Source: UBA1450 sp964452355
Lineage (GTDB): Bacteria > Patescibacteriota > Microgenomatia > UBA1406 > GWC2-37-13
Direction of reading: 5' to 3'
NCBI GenBank assembly: GCA_964452355.1
Contig: CAYVKV010000008.1
Coordinates: 5,578 to 69,577, forward strand
DNA: 64,000 nucleotides
The position numbers and the translations under genes are program-made. Positions 34,072-42,554 of the stretch are shown piece by piece; within the stretch, counting starts at the first letter, position 1; each line of letters begins with the position of its first letter. Under the pieces are notes generated by a model. That model saw only the letters and a program-made list of their open reading frames with translations. It did no database searches and was not told where the DNA came from.

Positions 34072-34861
34072 TGTGCAGTTTTGTTTTTAACGGTGCATAT
34101 TTAAGTGCGAATCTGAGGCGTGCTTTTTTTTGGATTTTTTGATGAAATACAGAGCCTGAACCATTTGTTGATTGTGCATTTTTGTGCCAAATACAAATGT
34201 TTGGAATATAGAGGAGTGGAATTTTCTTTAATTTTGCTCTTTCGCAGTAATCTGCATCTTCATAGTAAAGAAAATAACGCTCATCCCAAAAACCGATCGT
34301 ATCGACAACTTTTTTATCGAAGCACGTCAGGCAGCCGGTTATAAAATCGGTCTTGTTTTTATTGTCGAACTGGTCATTATCCACTTCATCCACGCCGATA
34401 TGACCCGTAGTTGCATGAGACCAATCTACGGTGCCTCCTGCATACCAGATGACTCTGCCTGCATTTGCTGGTGAGTATCTATCCTTGTGATATTCATAGC
34501 CTGGAGCGTAATAAATTTTTCCCCCGAATATTGTTTTAGGATAGGTACGAAAAGTCTTATTTAATGCAGTGATAAATCCTTCTTTGAAAAACACATCGTC
34601 ATTAATGATGCAGAATTGATCGATTCCGTCAATCATTGCCTGTTTTAATCCTGCATTGATGCCATGAGCATATCCTTTATTATCGATTGGAATGACTGTT
34701 ATCTGATGATTGTTGTATGAGATTTCTTTCCGATCAGGTGTAGCGTCGGCAATATAGATATGATAATTTTGGTCTGCTTGGAGCTCAAAACTCTTTAGGA
34801 AGTCTTCAATAACTGTGTAATTCTTGTAGATTATCGTTATAATTGCGATATGCTTGTCCAT
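34046..34861 (-). CDS. GT2 family glycosyltransferase (rhamnosyltransferase-like)
   Basis: A 271-aa cytoplasmic transferase starting MDKHIAIITIIYKN. Upstream Mets in the same frame (to 35065) would put the start before the promoter, since TGATATAAT lies 7 nt ahead of this ATG. Motifs: NKGYAHGINAGLKQA (donor binding), INDDVFF (metal, about residue 85) and YYEDADYCERAK. Its start overlaps the start of the divergent membrane-protein gene by 12 bp. Confidence 0.88.
   Translation of the reverse strand: MDKHIAIITIIYKNYTVIEDFLKSFELQADQNYHIYIADATPDRKEISYNNHQITVIPIDNKGYAHGINAGLKQAMIDGIDQFCIINDDVFFKEGFITALNKTFRTYPKTIFGGKIYYAPGYEYHKDRYSPANAGRVIWYAGGTVDWSHATTGHIGVDEVDNDQFDNKNKTDFITGCLTCFDKKVVDTIGFWDERYFLYYEDADYCERAKLKKIPLLYIPNICIWHKNAQSTNGSGSVFHQKIQKKARLRFALKYAPLKTKLHIIKNYFLT
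34838..34843 (+). promoter_or_regulatory. -10 box of the 34850 gene (leaderless type)
   Basis: TATAAT followed by exactly 6 nt and ATG. The box lies inside the coding sequence of the divergent GT2 gene. Confidence 0.55.
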
Positions 34862-36553
34862 GCAATTCATTATATCAAAAAGCATAAATCTCTCCTCCTT
34901 TTGATCATTCCTGCTTTTTTTCTTCAGATGATTATGATGTTTCCAAGTGGTACAGAATTTTGTATTGGTGCGAAGTGCGGAATTCATTTTTGGGGAGTAC
35001 ACAATCACGATGCGATGTGGCATCTTGAAATTGCTGCAACTGCGTTTAAATCTTTCCCTTTTCAAGTGCCGACATTTTCTGGAGCGGCATTGTCAGGATA
35101 CAATGTGCTCATGGATTTGGTGCTTTATATTATTTCTTTTGTAGGTATCCCCCCAATTATTACTCTATTCAAAATAGTTCCCGTTTTGTGGTTTGTTTCG
35201 TATACGCTTGTTGCAATAGAACTTGCCCGTAGTGTAAAAAATGACTCGAAATTTGTTGCACTCGTCTTATTTTTGCTTTACTTTGCAGACAGTTTTGGAT
35301 ATTTATTGTATCTGTATCATGAAGGTTCTCTTTACAAAGGAGGGCAGTCATTTTCACTTCAGTCAATGACAGCGCTTCTGAATACTCAGTTTGCTCTTAC
35401 GCTTCCACTTCTGATGATGCAGCTTGTTTTCCTCAAAAAGAAACTCTTCTCTCCCAAATATAAAATTCTGATGGGGCTTCTTGTTTTTTTATCTTTCGGA
35501 CTAAAGTTTTATGGAGGGGTTGTAAGTAGCGTGATCGCCGGATGGTATATTGTTGAGGAATTTATTGAAAATAGGCGGTTCAGTGATTCGACAAAAAGCG
35601 CAGTCATTATCGGAATTTCTGGCGCTTTGAGCATTTTAATATTTTATAATCCATTCGCAGCTCAAACAACTGGCTCTGTTTTTACTTTTTCTCCATTTGC
35701 TACAGTACACTCGGTGATTGAAGCACCCGATATGCTGTATAAACCCGATATGGTAAATGCACGGTATTATTTGTATGAACACGGGTGGAGTCCGCGATTG
35801 GTCTACATTGAACTTTTCAGTACGATGCTTTATTTCTTTCTCAATTTTGGTACTCGTAGTTTTGGTATCGTGTACATACTTGGGAAAGGGATCTTGCGAA
35901 AATTCTCTCGATTTGAGCTTTATATTCTTTTTACCGTAATGATTGCTTTCTTTCTTAATATAATGCTCATTCAAAAAGGAGACTGGTGGAACACAGTTCA
36001 GTTTGGTTATTACGCTATATTTCTCTCCAATATCTTTCTTGCTCTTTTACTTTACGATTTACTTGCTTCAAAAAGGAAGATCCTCATGGTGCTTGCTGGC
36101 ATAATTATACTGTTGACGATCCCAAGTATTCTCAGAACTCTCAATAGTTTTGCATCGCTTGATACTTCATATATATCACGAAAAGAACTTGATGCGATGG
36201 CGTTTCTAAAAAAAGAACCCGATGGAGTAATATTCAACTCATTTATTGCACATGATGGATATTCATTTCTCGATTATACATATTCAGGTTACGTGACGGC
36301 ATTTACCGGGAAACAAACATACCTTGCTCATCTTGGGCCGCTCAATATCATTGGTATTGATGCTAAAGAGCGAAATAATAGGATACTGTCAAATGACTGC
36401 ACTGTTTTTAATGAAGTTGAATATATTTATAAGGTGAAGGCTCACAAATCAGAGCCGCTTAAGATTTGTAAAAAATTGGTAGAACAGAAATATAATACGA
36501 TCTATTCAAATTCTGAAGTCGTAATTTATGGGAAAAAAATAGTCCAATATTGA
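34850..36553 (+). CDS. Large polytopic membrane protein, GT-C-like
   Basis: A 567-aa protein with about twelve helices and an external C-terminal domain. The first external loop has HNHDAMWHLE (Asp54), placed where GT-C enzymes carry their catalytic acid, but the overall sequence does not match a family I can name. Polyprenyl-phosphate-sugar transferase is the likely role by fold and neighbours. The ATG lies 6 nt after TATAAT, predicting a leaderless message. Confidence 0.65.
   Translation: MLVHAIHYIKKHKSLLLLIIPAFFLQMIMMFPSGTEFCIGAKCGIHFWGVHNHDAMWHLEIAATAFKSFPFQVPTFSGAALSGYNVLMDLVLYIISFVGIPPIITLFKIVPVLWFVSYTLVAIELARSVKNDSKFVALVLFLLYFADSFGYLLYLYHEGSLYKGGQSFSLQSMTALLNTQFALTLPLLMMQLVFLKKKLFSPKYKILMGLLVFLSFGLKFYGGVVSSVIAGWYIVEEFIENRRFSDSTKSAVIIGISGALSILIFYNPFAAQTTGSVFTFSPFATVHSVIEAPDMLYKPDMVNARYYLYEHGWSPRLVYIELFSTMLYFFLNFGTRSFGIVYILGKGILRKFSRFELYILFTVMIAFFLNIMLIQKGDWWNTVQFGYYAIFLSNIFLALLLYDLLASKRKILMVLAGIIILLTIPSILRTLNSFASLDTSYISRKELDAMAFLKKEPDGVIFNSFIAHDGYSFLDYTYSGYVTAFTGKQTYLAHLGPLNIIGIDAKERNNRILSNDCTVFNEVEYIYKVKAHKSEPLKICKKLVEQKYNTIYSNSEVVIYGKKIVQY
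34869..34877 (-). promoter_or_regulatory. Extended -10 promoter of the divergent GT2 gene
   Basis: Minus strand TGATATAAT, 7 nt before the ATG at 34861. It lies inside the coding sequence of the plus-strand gene that starts at 34850. Confidence 0.6.
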
Positions 36554-36622
36554 GTACGATACAATATCTTAAAAAACGTCTTGCAATGGCAATTTTTGAA
36601 AAGAAGAAATCATAAGTATTAC

Positions 36623-38287
36623 TTAATGTTTTGTGTTCAAGTTGGTGAAATATTTTATCTGAAACATAAATTTACTAAAGAACCCAATAATAATTAAAAA
36701 TCCTATTGCAAGAAGTGTGATGATGTTGCCCATTTGTTGAATTTTACTTTGCTTATACACAACTTCTACGTCATGAGTCCCTTGTAGAATCGGAAAGGTA
36801 ATCATTCCGGCATATGCTGGATCTTGAAACTGTATTGTCGCATCTTGTCCATCAACAAACACCTTCCAGCCAGGGAAAAAGTAAGTTCGATCAAGTATTG
36901 TGGCTGGTGTGTCTGCTTTGATCTTATATTTATGATTTGTGCTCTTTCTTTCGGACGATAGGATTAATGCTTTACCATCAATCACTTCGATATATTTGGC
37001 GGGATGATCTGTTGGCTCTTCTGCCATCCATATAGTATTTACTTCTGAGAAGTAATTTGTTGTACGGGGATAGTTCCAATAGAATTCGTTATCATGTTTT
37101 TCATATCCCTGGATAGGTTTCCAATAATAGATCGTACTTAGAATAACAAGTCCTGAAAGAATATAAAATACAGTGGATTTTTTGAAAAAGTGAATATCTC
37201 TAATGACATAGCCGCCAAGGAGAGCAATGGTAAATGTTAGGATGCCGACAAATCGCCATGGATATTGAAACTGTCTAATAAATGGTATGTTTTCCCAGAT
37301 AGGTTTTGCAATGGGTTGTATAAAAATTATTGTTCCGAACGTTGTTAGTAAAAGAAATCCAATCATTCGCTTTGTGTCACTCATATAGTTTTTTCGCATG
37401 AGGAGAACAATGGAGAAAACTAACGCAAGGACGTGGAATAATCCTATTTGTACCGATACTTCCGCAACCCGGAGAGAAGCTATGTTGGTAAAGTTTGGCA
37501 GAAACAACGCTTTGAGAGGTGGAAAATGATAATAAAAGAGATCTTTTGTAAAGAGAAATCCGTTCGTATATTTTTGTTCAAGAATTGCAGGAAGAATAAA
37601 AAATGAGGAAAGAACAATGCCGAAGATAAATGATAAATACGTCAGAAGTATATCTTTCATTTTCCTCGTGTTTGCCAATACAAAAACACCACTAATAGCC
37701 AAAAATGCAAAACCCATGATTGTGTGACTCAATGTGATCAGTGAAACAAAGATGGCAATGAGAAGCCATGAAAAATATGTTTTTTTCTTAAGAAAAAAAA
37801 CAATACTGAAAAAGAGAATGGGTATTATTGCATATGCATATAGTGCTCCGATATTTCCTCGAACTAACATTTCAATCAGCCGAAATGGGGCAAACTGATA
37901 GAGAATCGTGACAAAAAAAGCTGATTTTTTGTCTTTAAAATAATACGAAGCAAAGAGATACATAGTTATTCCCGCAACAATATATGTCAGAGCGAAGCTG
38001 AGTTTAAGGGTCATAACCGGCGATACAGCTAGGGCGATAAAGGGGATAGAAATAAGGTATGGAAGAGGATATACAAAATTGAACAAGGTTGTGCCGTATC
38101 CATAGTGAAACTGACTTGTCCAGCGAACAGGGAATTGTCCTTCTACAATTTCTTTGTAATGCGTTGCAAAGCGGATTGCGTGCATTGCTCCATCACTTGT
38201 ATGAGGAAGAAGAGAGGTTGTGAACATACTAAGAAGAGGAAGTGCTGATAATAAAATGATAAGAAGAAATATCCGCCATGTTTTCAT
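36623..38287 (-). CDS. PTPS-related polytopic membrane protein (GT-C-like)
   Basis: A 554-aa protein related to the '6-pyruvoyl-tetrahydropterin synthase-related' membrane family, despite that name a YfhO/GT-C-like group. The first external loop has SDGAMHAIR (Asp32) and VRWTSQFHYGYGTTLF with NFVYPLPY; the external C-terminal part has the recurring FPGWKVFVDGQ motif. About twelve helices. A paralogue lies at 48389-50080. Probable role in assembly or transfer of lipid-linked glycans. Confidence 0.75.
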   Translation of the reverse strand: MKTWRIFLLIILLSALPLLSMFTTSLLPHTSDGAMHAIRFATHYKEIVEGQFPVRWTSQFHYGYGTTLFNFVYPLPYLISIPFIALAVSPVMTLKLSFALTYIVAGITMYLFASYYFKDKKSAFFVTILYQFAPFRLIEMLVRGNIGALYAYAIIPILFFSIVFFLKKKTYFSWLLIAIFVSLITLSHTIMGFAFLAISGVFVLANTRKMKDILLTYLSFIFGIVLSSFFILPAILEQKYTNGFLFTKDLFYYHFPPLKALFLPNFTNIASLRVAEVSVQIGLFHVLALVFSIVLLMRKNYMSDTKRMIGFLLLTTFGTIIFIQPIAKPIWENIPFIRQFQYPWRFVGILTFTIALLGGYVIRDIHFFKKSTVFYILSGLVILSTIYYWKPIQGYEKHDNEFYWNYPRTTNYFSEVNTIWMAEEPTDHPAKYIEVIDGKALILSSERKSTNHKYKIKADTPATILDRTYFFPGWKVFVDGQDATIQFQDPAYAGMITFPILQGTHDVEVVYKQSKIQQMGNIITLLAIGFLIIIGFFSKFMFQIKYFTNLNTKH

Positions 38288-38293
38288 CCAAGT

Positions 38294-38302
38294 AATATAG
38301 CA
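38294..38302 (-). promoter_or_regulatory. Extended -10 promoter of the 38287 gene
   Basis: Minus strand TGCTATATT followed by exactly 6 nt and ATG, predicting transcription start at the initiation codon. Confidence 0.55.
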
Positions 38303-38347
38303 ACTCGATAATTATTTCGGTGTTTCAATAAGAATTTCTTCATCACA

Positions 38348-40045
38348 TTATGGATTGAGTTCAACAATATCAAATACTTCGGTTTCATCAAGTCTTTTGA
38401 TGGCTTTAATGTGACGAATCTTATCTGATCCGACCCCTGTTAAGAATGTTTTACAGCTTATTGGCTCGATAACAAGAACTTTTTTTAAAGCAGTGGCATC
38501 ATCTTTTTCCATAATTGAATTCAGGATACCGACCGATGGACATTCTTCTTCAGGGAAATAGACATTACCTGCATTGGCAAGTCGTAAATTGTACTTAAAT
38601 TGACCGGTGTACTCTGGGCTATAGTCATTGGCATAGAACAAATAGAATATCGGAAGCCAACCTTCTTGCTTGGTAAGATAGATCTTGTCGTAATCTTTCC
38701 GGTGTTCAAAAGCATACTTAACGGCTTCGGTATTTCCGGTAGTGCGATAAATTGTGTTGTAATAACTGAAGTTTTGGAAATACTGATGAGTAAAAAACAC
38801 TGTTTCAGCAAGAAAAATAATGACAAATGGAGCAATAATTGAGATTCTCTTCCATTTCATATCAAGGATGCCATTGATGCCATAAGCCGCTATAAAAATG
38901 ACAAGAGCAGGAGTAAGTAGTGCCCGGTGAATACTTGGAACATCGAGCACGGTGAGTGCCGCTGGAATGGGAGAAATAAGCAAGATATATATCAAATACA
39001 AAAAGATAATATGATCGGTTTTTTTGTTAAGTTTTTGAATGAATCCAAATGCGGCAAGCAGGATAAACGGAATAATGCTCAAATGCAGAAGCCCCATGTA
39101 CGGCACTGAATAGATATGTGGGATGCCATCTTCGCCGAAGAGATAATTAAAAGAAAAGTATCGTGAATATTGAAACAAAAACTCTCTTCCATACCCAATA
39201 ATTTTATTGTTAAAAACTCGGGCAATAAAAATACTATCTTCATTGAAAATGAGTTGTTGTAATTTCAAACCTATGCCAGATACGGGGCTTACGAGTGATG
39301 TCTGCTCAAATCTTCCTTTTCCCCAGTCAGTTGAACTGATTGTGATCGTCATCGCAAAAGCAACTACCGTAAACAGTACTGCCGCTATCAAGAATTTTTT
39401 ATCTCGAATTTGATGAAAATATGCCACTAATGCTGCGGGCAGAAGAGTTAATGGAACAATAATACGAAATGACGGATACATAAGATAAGTTGAAAGAAGT
39501 AAGATTCCTGCACTCACCAACAGGCCAATGTGTTTTTTTTGCATTGATCGGAAGAGCATAGTAAGTCCGATAAGATATACAGTAAGTGCTAATATTCCTT
39601 CAGCACTGAGCCGAGAAAGTACAATGTGCCAAGGACTGAGAGCAAAAAGAAACGCTGTTATAAGTGCAATTTTTTCCCGTTTGAAAAGGTAGATAGACAT
39701 ATAATACGCCGGCAGCACAATGAGTGCCCCTACAATAGCAAGAAGAGATCGAGCTCCAAAATCGTTATTTCCAAAAATATAAGTACCGAATCCGGAAAAA
39801 TACATTGGAATAACAGGAGGATAATCATTGAATTTGTCAAAGTATATAAGTGGCCAGGTATTGCCGTAGATATCATGCCCATTTTCAATAATGTAACGTG
39901 CTGCATAAGCGTTTACAACTTCATCATTGTGAAGCTCATGAGGAACTGTGCCGAGTTGGTACATACGGAAAATAATCGCTAATATGAAGATACCAAAAAG
40001 AATATAAAGCGGTTTATTTTGAAGTTTTTTAAGGAGTGTATCCAT
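38348..40045 (-). CDS. Polytopic GT39/ArnT-like glycosyltransferase
   Basis: A 565-aa GT-C protein. HNDEVVNAYAARYI with Asp41-Glu42 forms the catalytic first loop; DIYGNTWPLIYF, about twelve helices and an external C-terminal domain with several Cys follow. A TGATATACT box lies 15 nt before the ATG, giving a leader of about 9 nt without a Shine-Dalgarno sequence. Substrate unknown. Confidence 0.86.
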   Translation of the reverse strand: MDTLLKKLQNKPLYILFGIFILAIIFRMYQLGTVPHELHNDEVVNAYAARYIIENGHDIYGNTWPLIYFDKFNDYPPVIPMYFSGFGTYIFGNNDFGARSLLAIVGALIVLPAYYMSIYLFKREKIALITAFLFALSPWHIVLSRLSAEGILALTVYLIGLTMLFRSMQKKHIGLLVSAGILLLSTYLMYPSFRIIVPLTLLPAALVAYFHQIRDKKFLIAAVLFTVVAFAMTITISSTDWGKGRFEQTSLVSPVSGIGLKLQQLIFNEDSIFIARVFNNKIIGYGREFLFQYSRYFSFNYLFGEDGIPHIYSVPYMGLLHLSIIPFILLAAFGFIQKLNKKTDHIIFLYLIYILLISPIPAALTVLDVPSIHRALLTPALVIFIAAYGINGILDMKWKRISIIAPFVIIFLAETVFFTHQYFQNFSYYNTIYRTTGNTEAVKYAFEHRKDYDKIYLTKQEGWLPIFYLFYANDYSPEYTGQFKYNLRLANAGNVYFPEEECPSVGILNSIMEKDDATALKKVLVIEPISCKTFLTGVGSDKIRHIKAIKRLDETEVFDIVELNP

Positions 40046-40060
40046 AAGTTTCTGTTCTTT

Positions 40061-40069
40061 AGTATATCA
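40061..40069 (-). promoter_or_regulatory. Extended -10 promoter of the 40045 gene
   Basis: Minus strand TGATATACT, 15 nt before the ATG. Short leader rather than strictly leaderless. Confidence 0.45.
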
Positions 40070-40117
40070 AAATTTATTGTATTGTTTTTTTGCAATTCGT
40101 TACATTTGCTTATCATT

Positions 40118-40123
40118 TATAAT
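40118..40123 (+). promoter_or_regulatory. -10 box of the 40130 gene (leaderless type)
   Basis: TATAAT followed by exactly 6 nt and ATG at 40130; supports this start over the longer frame that opens at 40019. Confidence 0.55.
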
Positions 40124-40129
40124 GATGTC

Positions 40130-41470
40130 ATGACAATTCAGAATGTGATAAAGAGTAAGTTGAGTATTATTTTTGTCACTGCTCTTTTATTACGAATAAT
40201 ACTTGTTATCTATACAAGTCCTTCGTTTTACGAACATAATGACTCTTACTTACACCGTGACTGGGGGCGCGTCGTGTTTCTCTATGGACCAGCTGAGACA
40301 TATCAGAAAGAATATATATCCAATGTAGGTGCCGTCAATAATCTTCCTCCAGGGGCGACGTATATGTTTGGAGGTATGTACTATCTACATGTACAGGCAA
40401 GCAAAGTGATAAATATTCTTCTGCACAGGGAGCCCGGGACTCTTCTTTGGATGAATGATGGAACATTTGCAAATATGTTTTTGCGATTGCCATCGGTTTT
40501 TGCTGATCTGGTAATTGGAGCGGTGATATATTTGATGGTTCTGAAAAAACAAAGAAAGAACGCACTCTTTGCCGCATCTTTGTATTTGTTTAATCCAGCA
40601 TCTATTTATAATAGCGCTGTATGGGGACAGATAGATGCGGTACCCCTTATGTTTTTTATGTTGTCATTGTACTTTCTGACCAGAAAACAATATTTTTTTT
40701 CGATGTTTGTGGTAGTACTATCTTTGTTTGTGAAACTATCGTTATTACCCCTCCTTCCAATCTATGGAATCATTCTTCTGACAAAAGTTACGATAAAGCA
40801 GCTAATGTTTTATTCAGTTGCAATTTTGGGTATGATTTTGGCTGCGATCTTACCGATATCTATCCAACCTCATCTCTGGCTTATTCAGTTTTTATTGCAA
40901 AACAGTACTAATGTACTTGACAATATTACTGCCAATGCCTACAACTTCTGGTGGCTTATCATTGCTCCAAAACTTCTGGTTCCGGCAATAACTGTCGGAG
41001 AAAAACTATTTTTTGCAACGTATGGTTTCTGGGGGTATTTTCTCTATATTTTATTTATGATTCCATTGGCATTTATTGTTTGGATGAGAAGGAAATTTCA
41101 GGAGCTCTCAGGTGAATTTCTGACCGGACTTTTTGCTCTCGTTTCTATCATTTATTTTCTTTTCCTCCCCTCGATGCATGAGAGGTATCTGATAACGTTT
41201 TTCCCTTTTATGGCAGCCTATGTAGGATTTAGAAGAGAGAACTTGAGATTGCTGCTGGTATTAGCAGTAGTATATACAATCAATATTTTGTCTGTTTGGC
41301 AATATAAAGTTCCTGAAGCAGTAATTCGTGCTAATCCACTCCTAACAAATAGAGTATTTTCCTGGATACTTAGTCTTGCGGTCACTGTTGGAGGGTTATA
41401 TTTTTACAATACATTCATCAGGAAGTACTTCAGTAAATATAGTAAATTGAAAGAGCGTTCTTTAACGTGA
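40130..41470 (+). CDS. Polytopic mannosyltransferase-like GT-C protein
   Basis: A 446-aa protein starting MTIQNVIKSK. External loop EHNDSYLHRDWG (Asp38), later FNPASIYNSAVWGQIDAVP and MHERYL, motifs shared by GPI-mannosyltransferase/GT87-like membrane enzymes that use polyprenyl-phosphate mannose. About eleven helices. The last 41 bp overlap the convergent gene at 41430. Confidence 0.8.
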   Translation: MTIQNVIKSKLSIIFVTALLLRIILVIYTSPSFYEHNDSYLHRDWGRVVFLYGPAETYQKEYISNVGAVNNLPPGATYMFGGMYYLHVQASKVINILLHREPGTLLWMNDGTFANMFLRLPSVFADLVIGAVIYLMVLKKQRKNALFAASLYLFNPASIYNSAVWGQIDAVPLMFFMLSLYFLTRKQYFFSMFVVVLSLFVKLSLLPLLPIYGIILLTKVTIKQLMFYSVAILGMILAAILPISIQPHLWLIQFLLQNSTNVLDNITANAYNFWWLIIAPKLLVPAITVGEKLFFATYGFWGYFLYILFMIPLAFIVWMRRKFQELSGEFLTGLFALVSIIYFLFLPSMHERYLITFFPFMAAYVGFRRENLRLLLVLAVVYTINILSVWQYKVPEAVIRANPLLTNRVFSWILSLAVTVGGLYFYNTFIRKYFSKYSKLKERSLT

Positions 41471-42554
41471 TGTGCTCAAGCTCAGGCATATTCTTATCGA
41501 TTTTATACTTTTCAATATCCATATCATCGAAAATACAAGCAATATTTTCTTCTTGACAAGAAGTAATATTTTCCATAAATTCTTCTTCATTTTCAATAAA
41601 AAAAACGTGAGAAAAGTTAGTATGTTTTTCATAGTACGTCATGAGCCTTCGAAGATTGTCATCATTTGATAAATAAATTTTTTTGTCCGGATGCGCAATT
41701 ACATAGTTTATAAGGTTGATTTTTGCTTCAGAACGTTCAACCGAGTATTTCATTGGATATTGTCTTATATACGCCTCAATAAAATAACCCAAAAGAGCCA
41801 CAGCAATGACAATAAAGCCTGCTGCTATGAGTTTATTTCTGGTAATGCTATTGAAGGCACGAATAATATATAAACTCAGAAGCAACAAAAATCCAACACC
41901 AGAAAAAATCATGTGGTTTGATGGATATATGAAAAAGAATGCCAATGAGAGCAAGAGGGGAGTAATGTATTTTTTCGCGGATATAACATCTTCTTTCTTG
42001 AGAAGACAAAAAGAGACAATAAACGGAATGAGGAAAATATACGAAAAATAAGAGTTTCTCGGTACGCGCAAATATGCTGAAATCGGCTCCATCCTTATAA
42101 ACAAGTCAGTAATATTAAAAAAATATTTAAACAAGTTGAGCTTTTCATTAAGATGTGGCAAAGTAAGCGAATTGTATTTAAATGCAAAGAAAAGAAGAAA
42201 TGAAAGTATGATGATCAAAGCATACTTTTTCAGTTTCGGGAACGCAAGATATATACTCAGGCACAAAACGAAAAAAAGAACCATGGGGTCAAATTCATGT
42301 GCAATAATAAATACCCACGGCATTGTTGCAAAAAAGATAAGTGACTTTGTCCGGCTTTCAGGAAAATACTGTTTGGTTAAAGCCATCATTGAGAACGTCA
42401 TAATAGCCACTCCGATAATTCGAACAGTTGGCCAAAAAGCAGGCGGAATGGTCTGTAAAATAAAAAGAGGAGTTCCATTCATCTCCTGCAAAGAAAAAAG
42501 TGGTTGACGAATAAAAATGAGTGAAATGATCACCCAAAAAATTACAATGAGCAT
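41430..42554 (-). CDS. Polytopic membrane protein, divergent GT-C-like
   Basis: About 374 aa from the Met of MLIVIFWVII, which overlaps the end of the upstream GT39 gene by 13 bp; a longer frame from 42623 lies entirely inside that gene and is unlikely. About nine helices and a Cys-containing external C-terminus (CQEENIACIFDDMD). Its size and helix pattern recall GT39 proteins, but the Asp-Glu loop is absent (FSLQEMNGTPLF at that place). It may be an inactive or accessory paralogue. Confidence 0.6.
   Translation of the reverse strand: MLIVIFWVIISLIFIRQPLFSLQEMNGTPLFILQTIPPAFWPTVRIIGVAIMTFSMMALTKQYFPESRTKSLIFFATMPWVFIIAHEFDPMVLFFVLCLSIYLAFPKLKKYALIIILSFLLFFAFKYNSLTLPHLNEKLNLFKYFFNITDLFIRMEPISAYLRVPRNSYFSYIFLIPFIVSFCLLKKEDVISAKKYITPLLLSLAFFFIYPSNHMIFSGVGFLLLLSLYIIRAFNSITRNKLIAAGFIVIAVALLGYFIEAYIRQYPMKYSVERSEAKINLINYVIAHPDKKIYLSNDDNLRRLMTYYEKHTNFSHVFFIENEEEFMENITSCQEENIACIFDDMDIEKYKIDKNMPELEHITLKNALSIYYIY

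Noticed and set aside
34862..35065. N-terminal extension of the GT2 gene to 35065
   Set aside because: It covers the extended -10 box, has no GT2 similarity and lies wholly inside the plus-strand membrane-protein gene.
36580..36600. TTGC-AATG-GCAA followed by TTTTTG after the 34850 gene, terminator-like
   Set aside because: A 4-bp stem is too short to be called a terminator.
36550..36615. A 21-codon frame with TTG start overlapping the stop of the 34850 gene (STIQYLKKRLAMAIFEKKKS)
   Set aside because: It has no ATG, no promoter and no recognisable similarity; too short to support as a gene. It may be a remnant of a lost gene.
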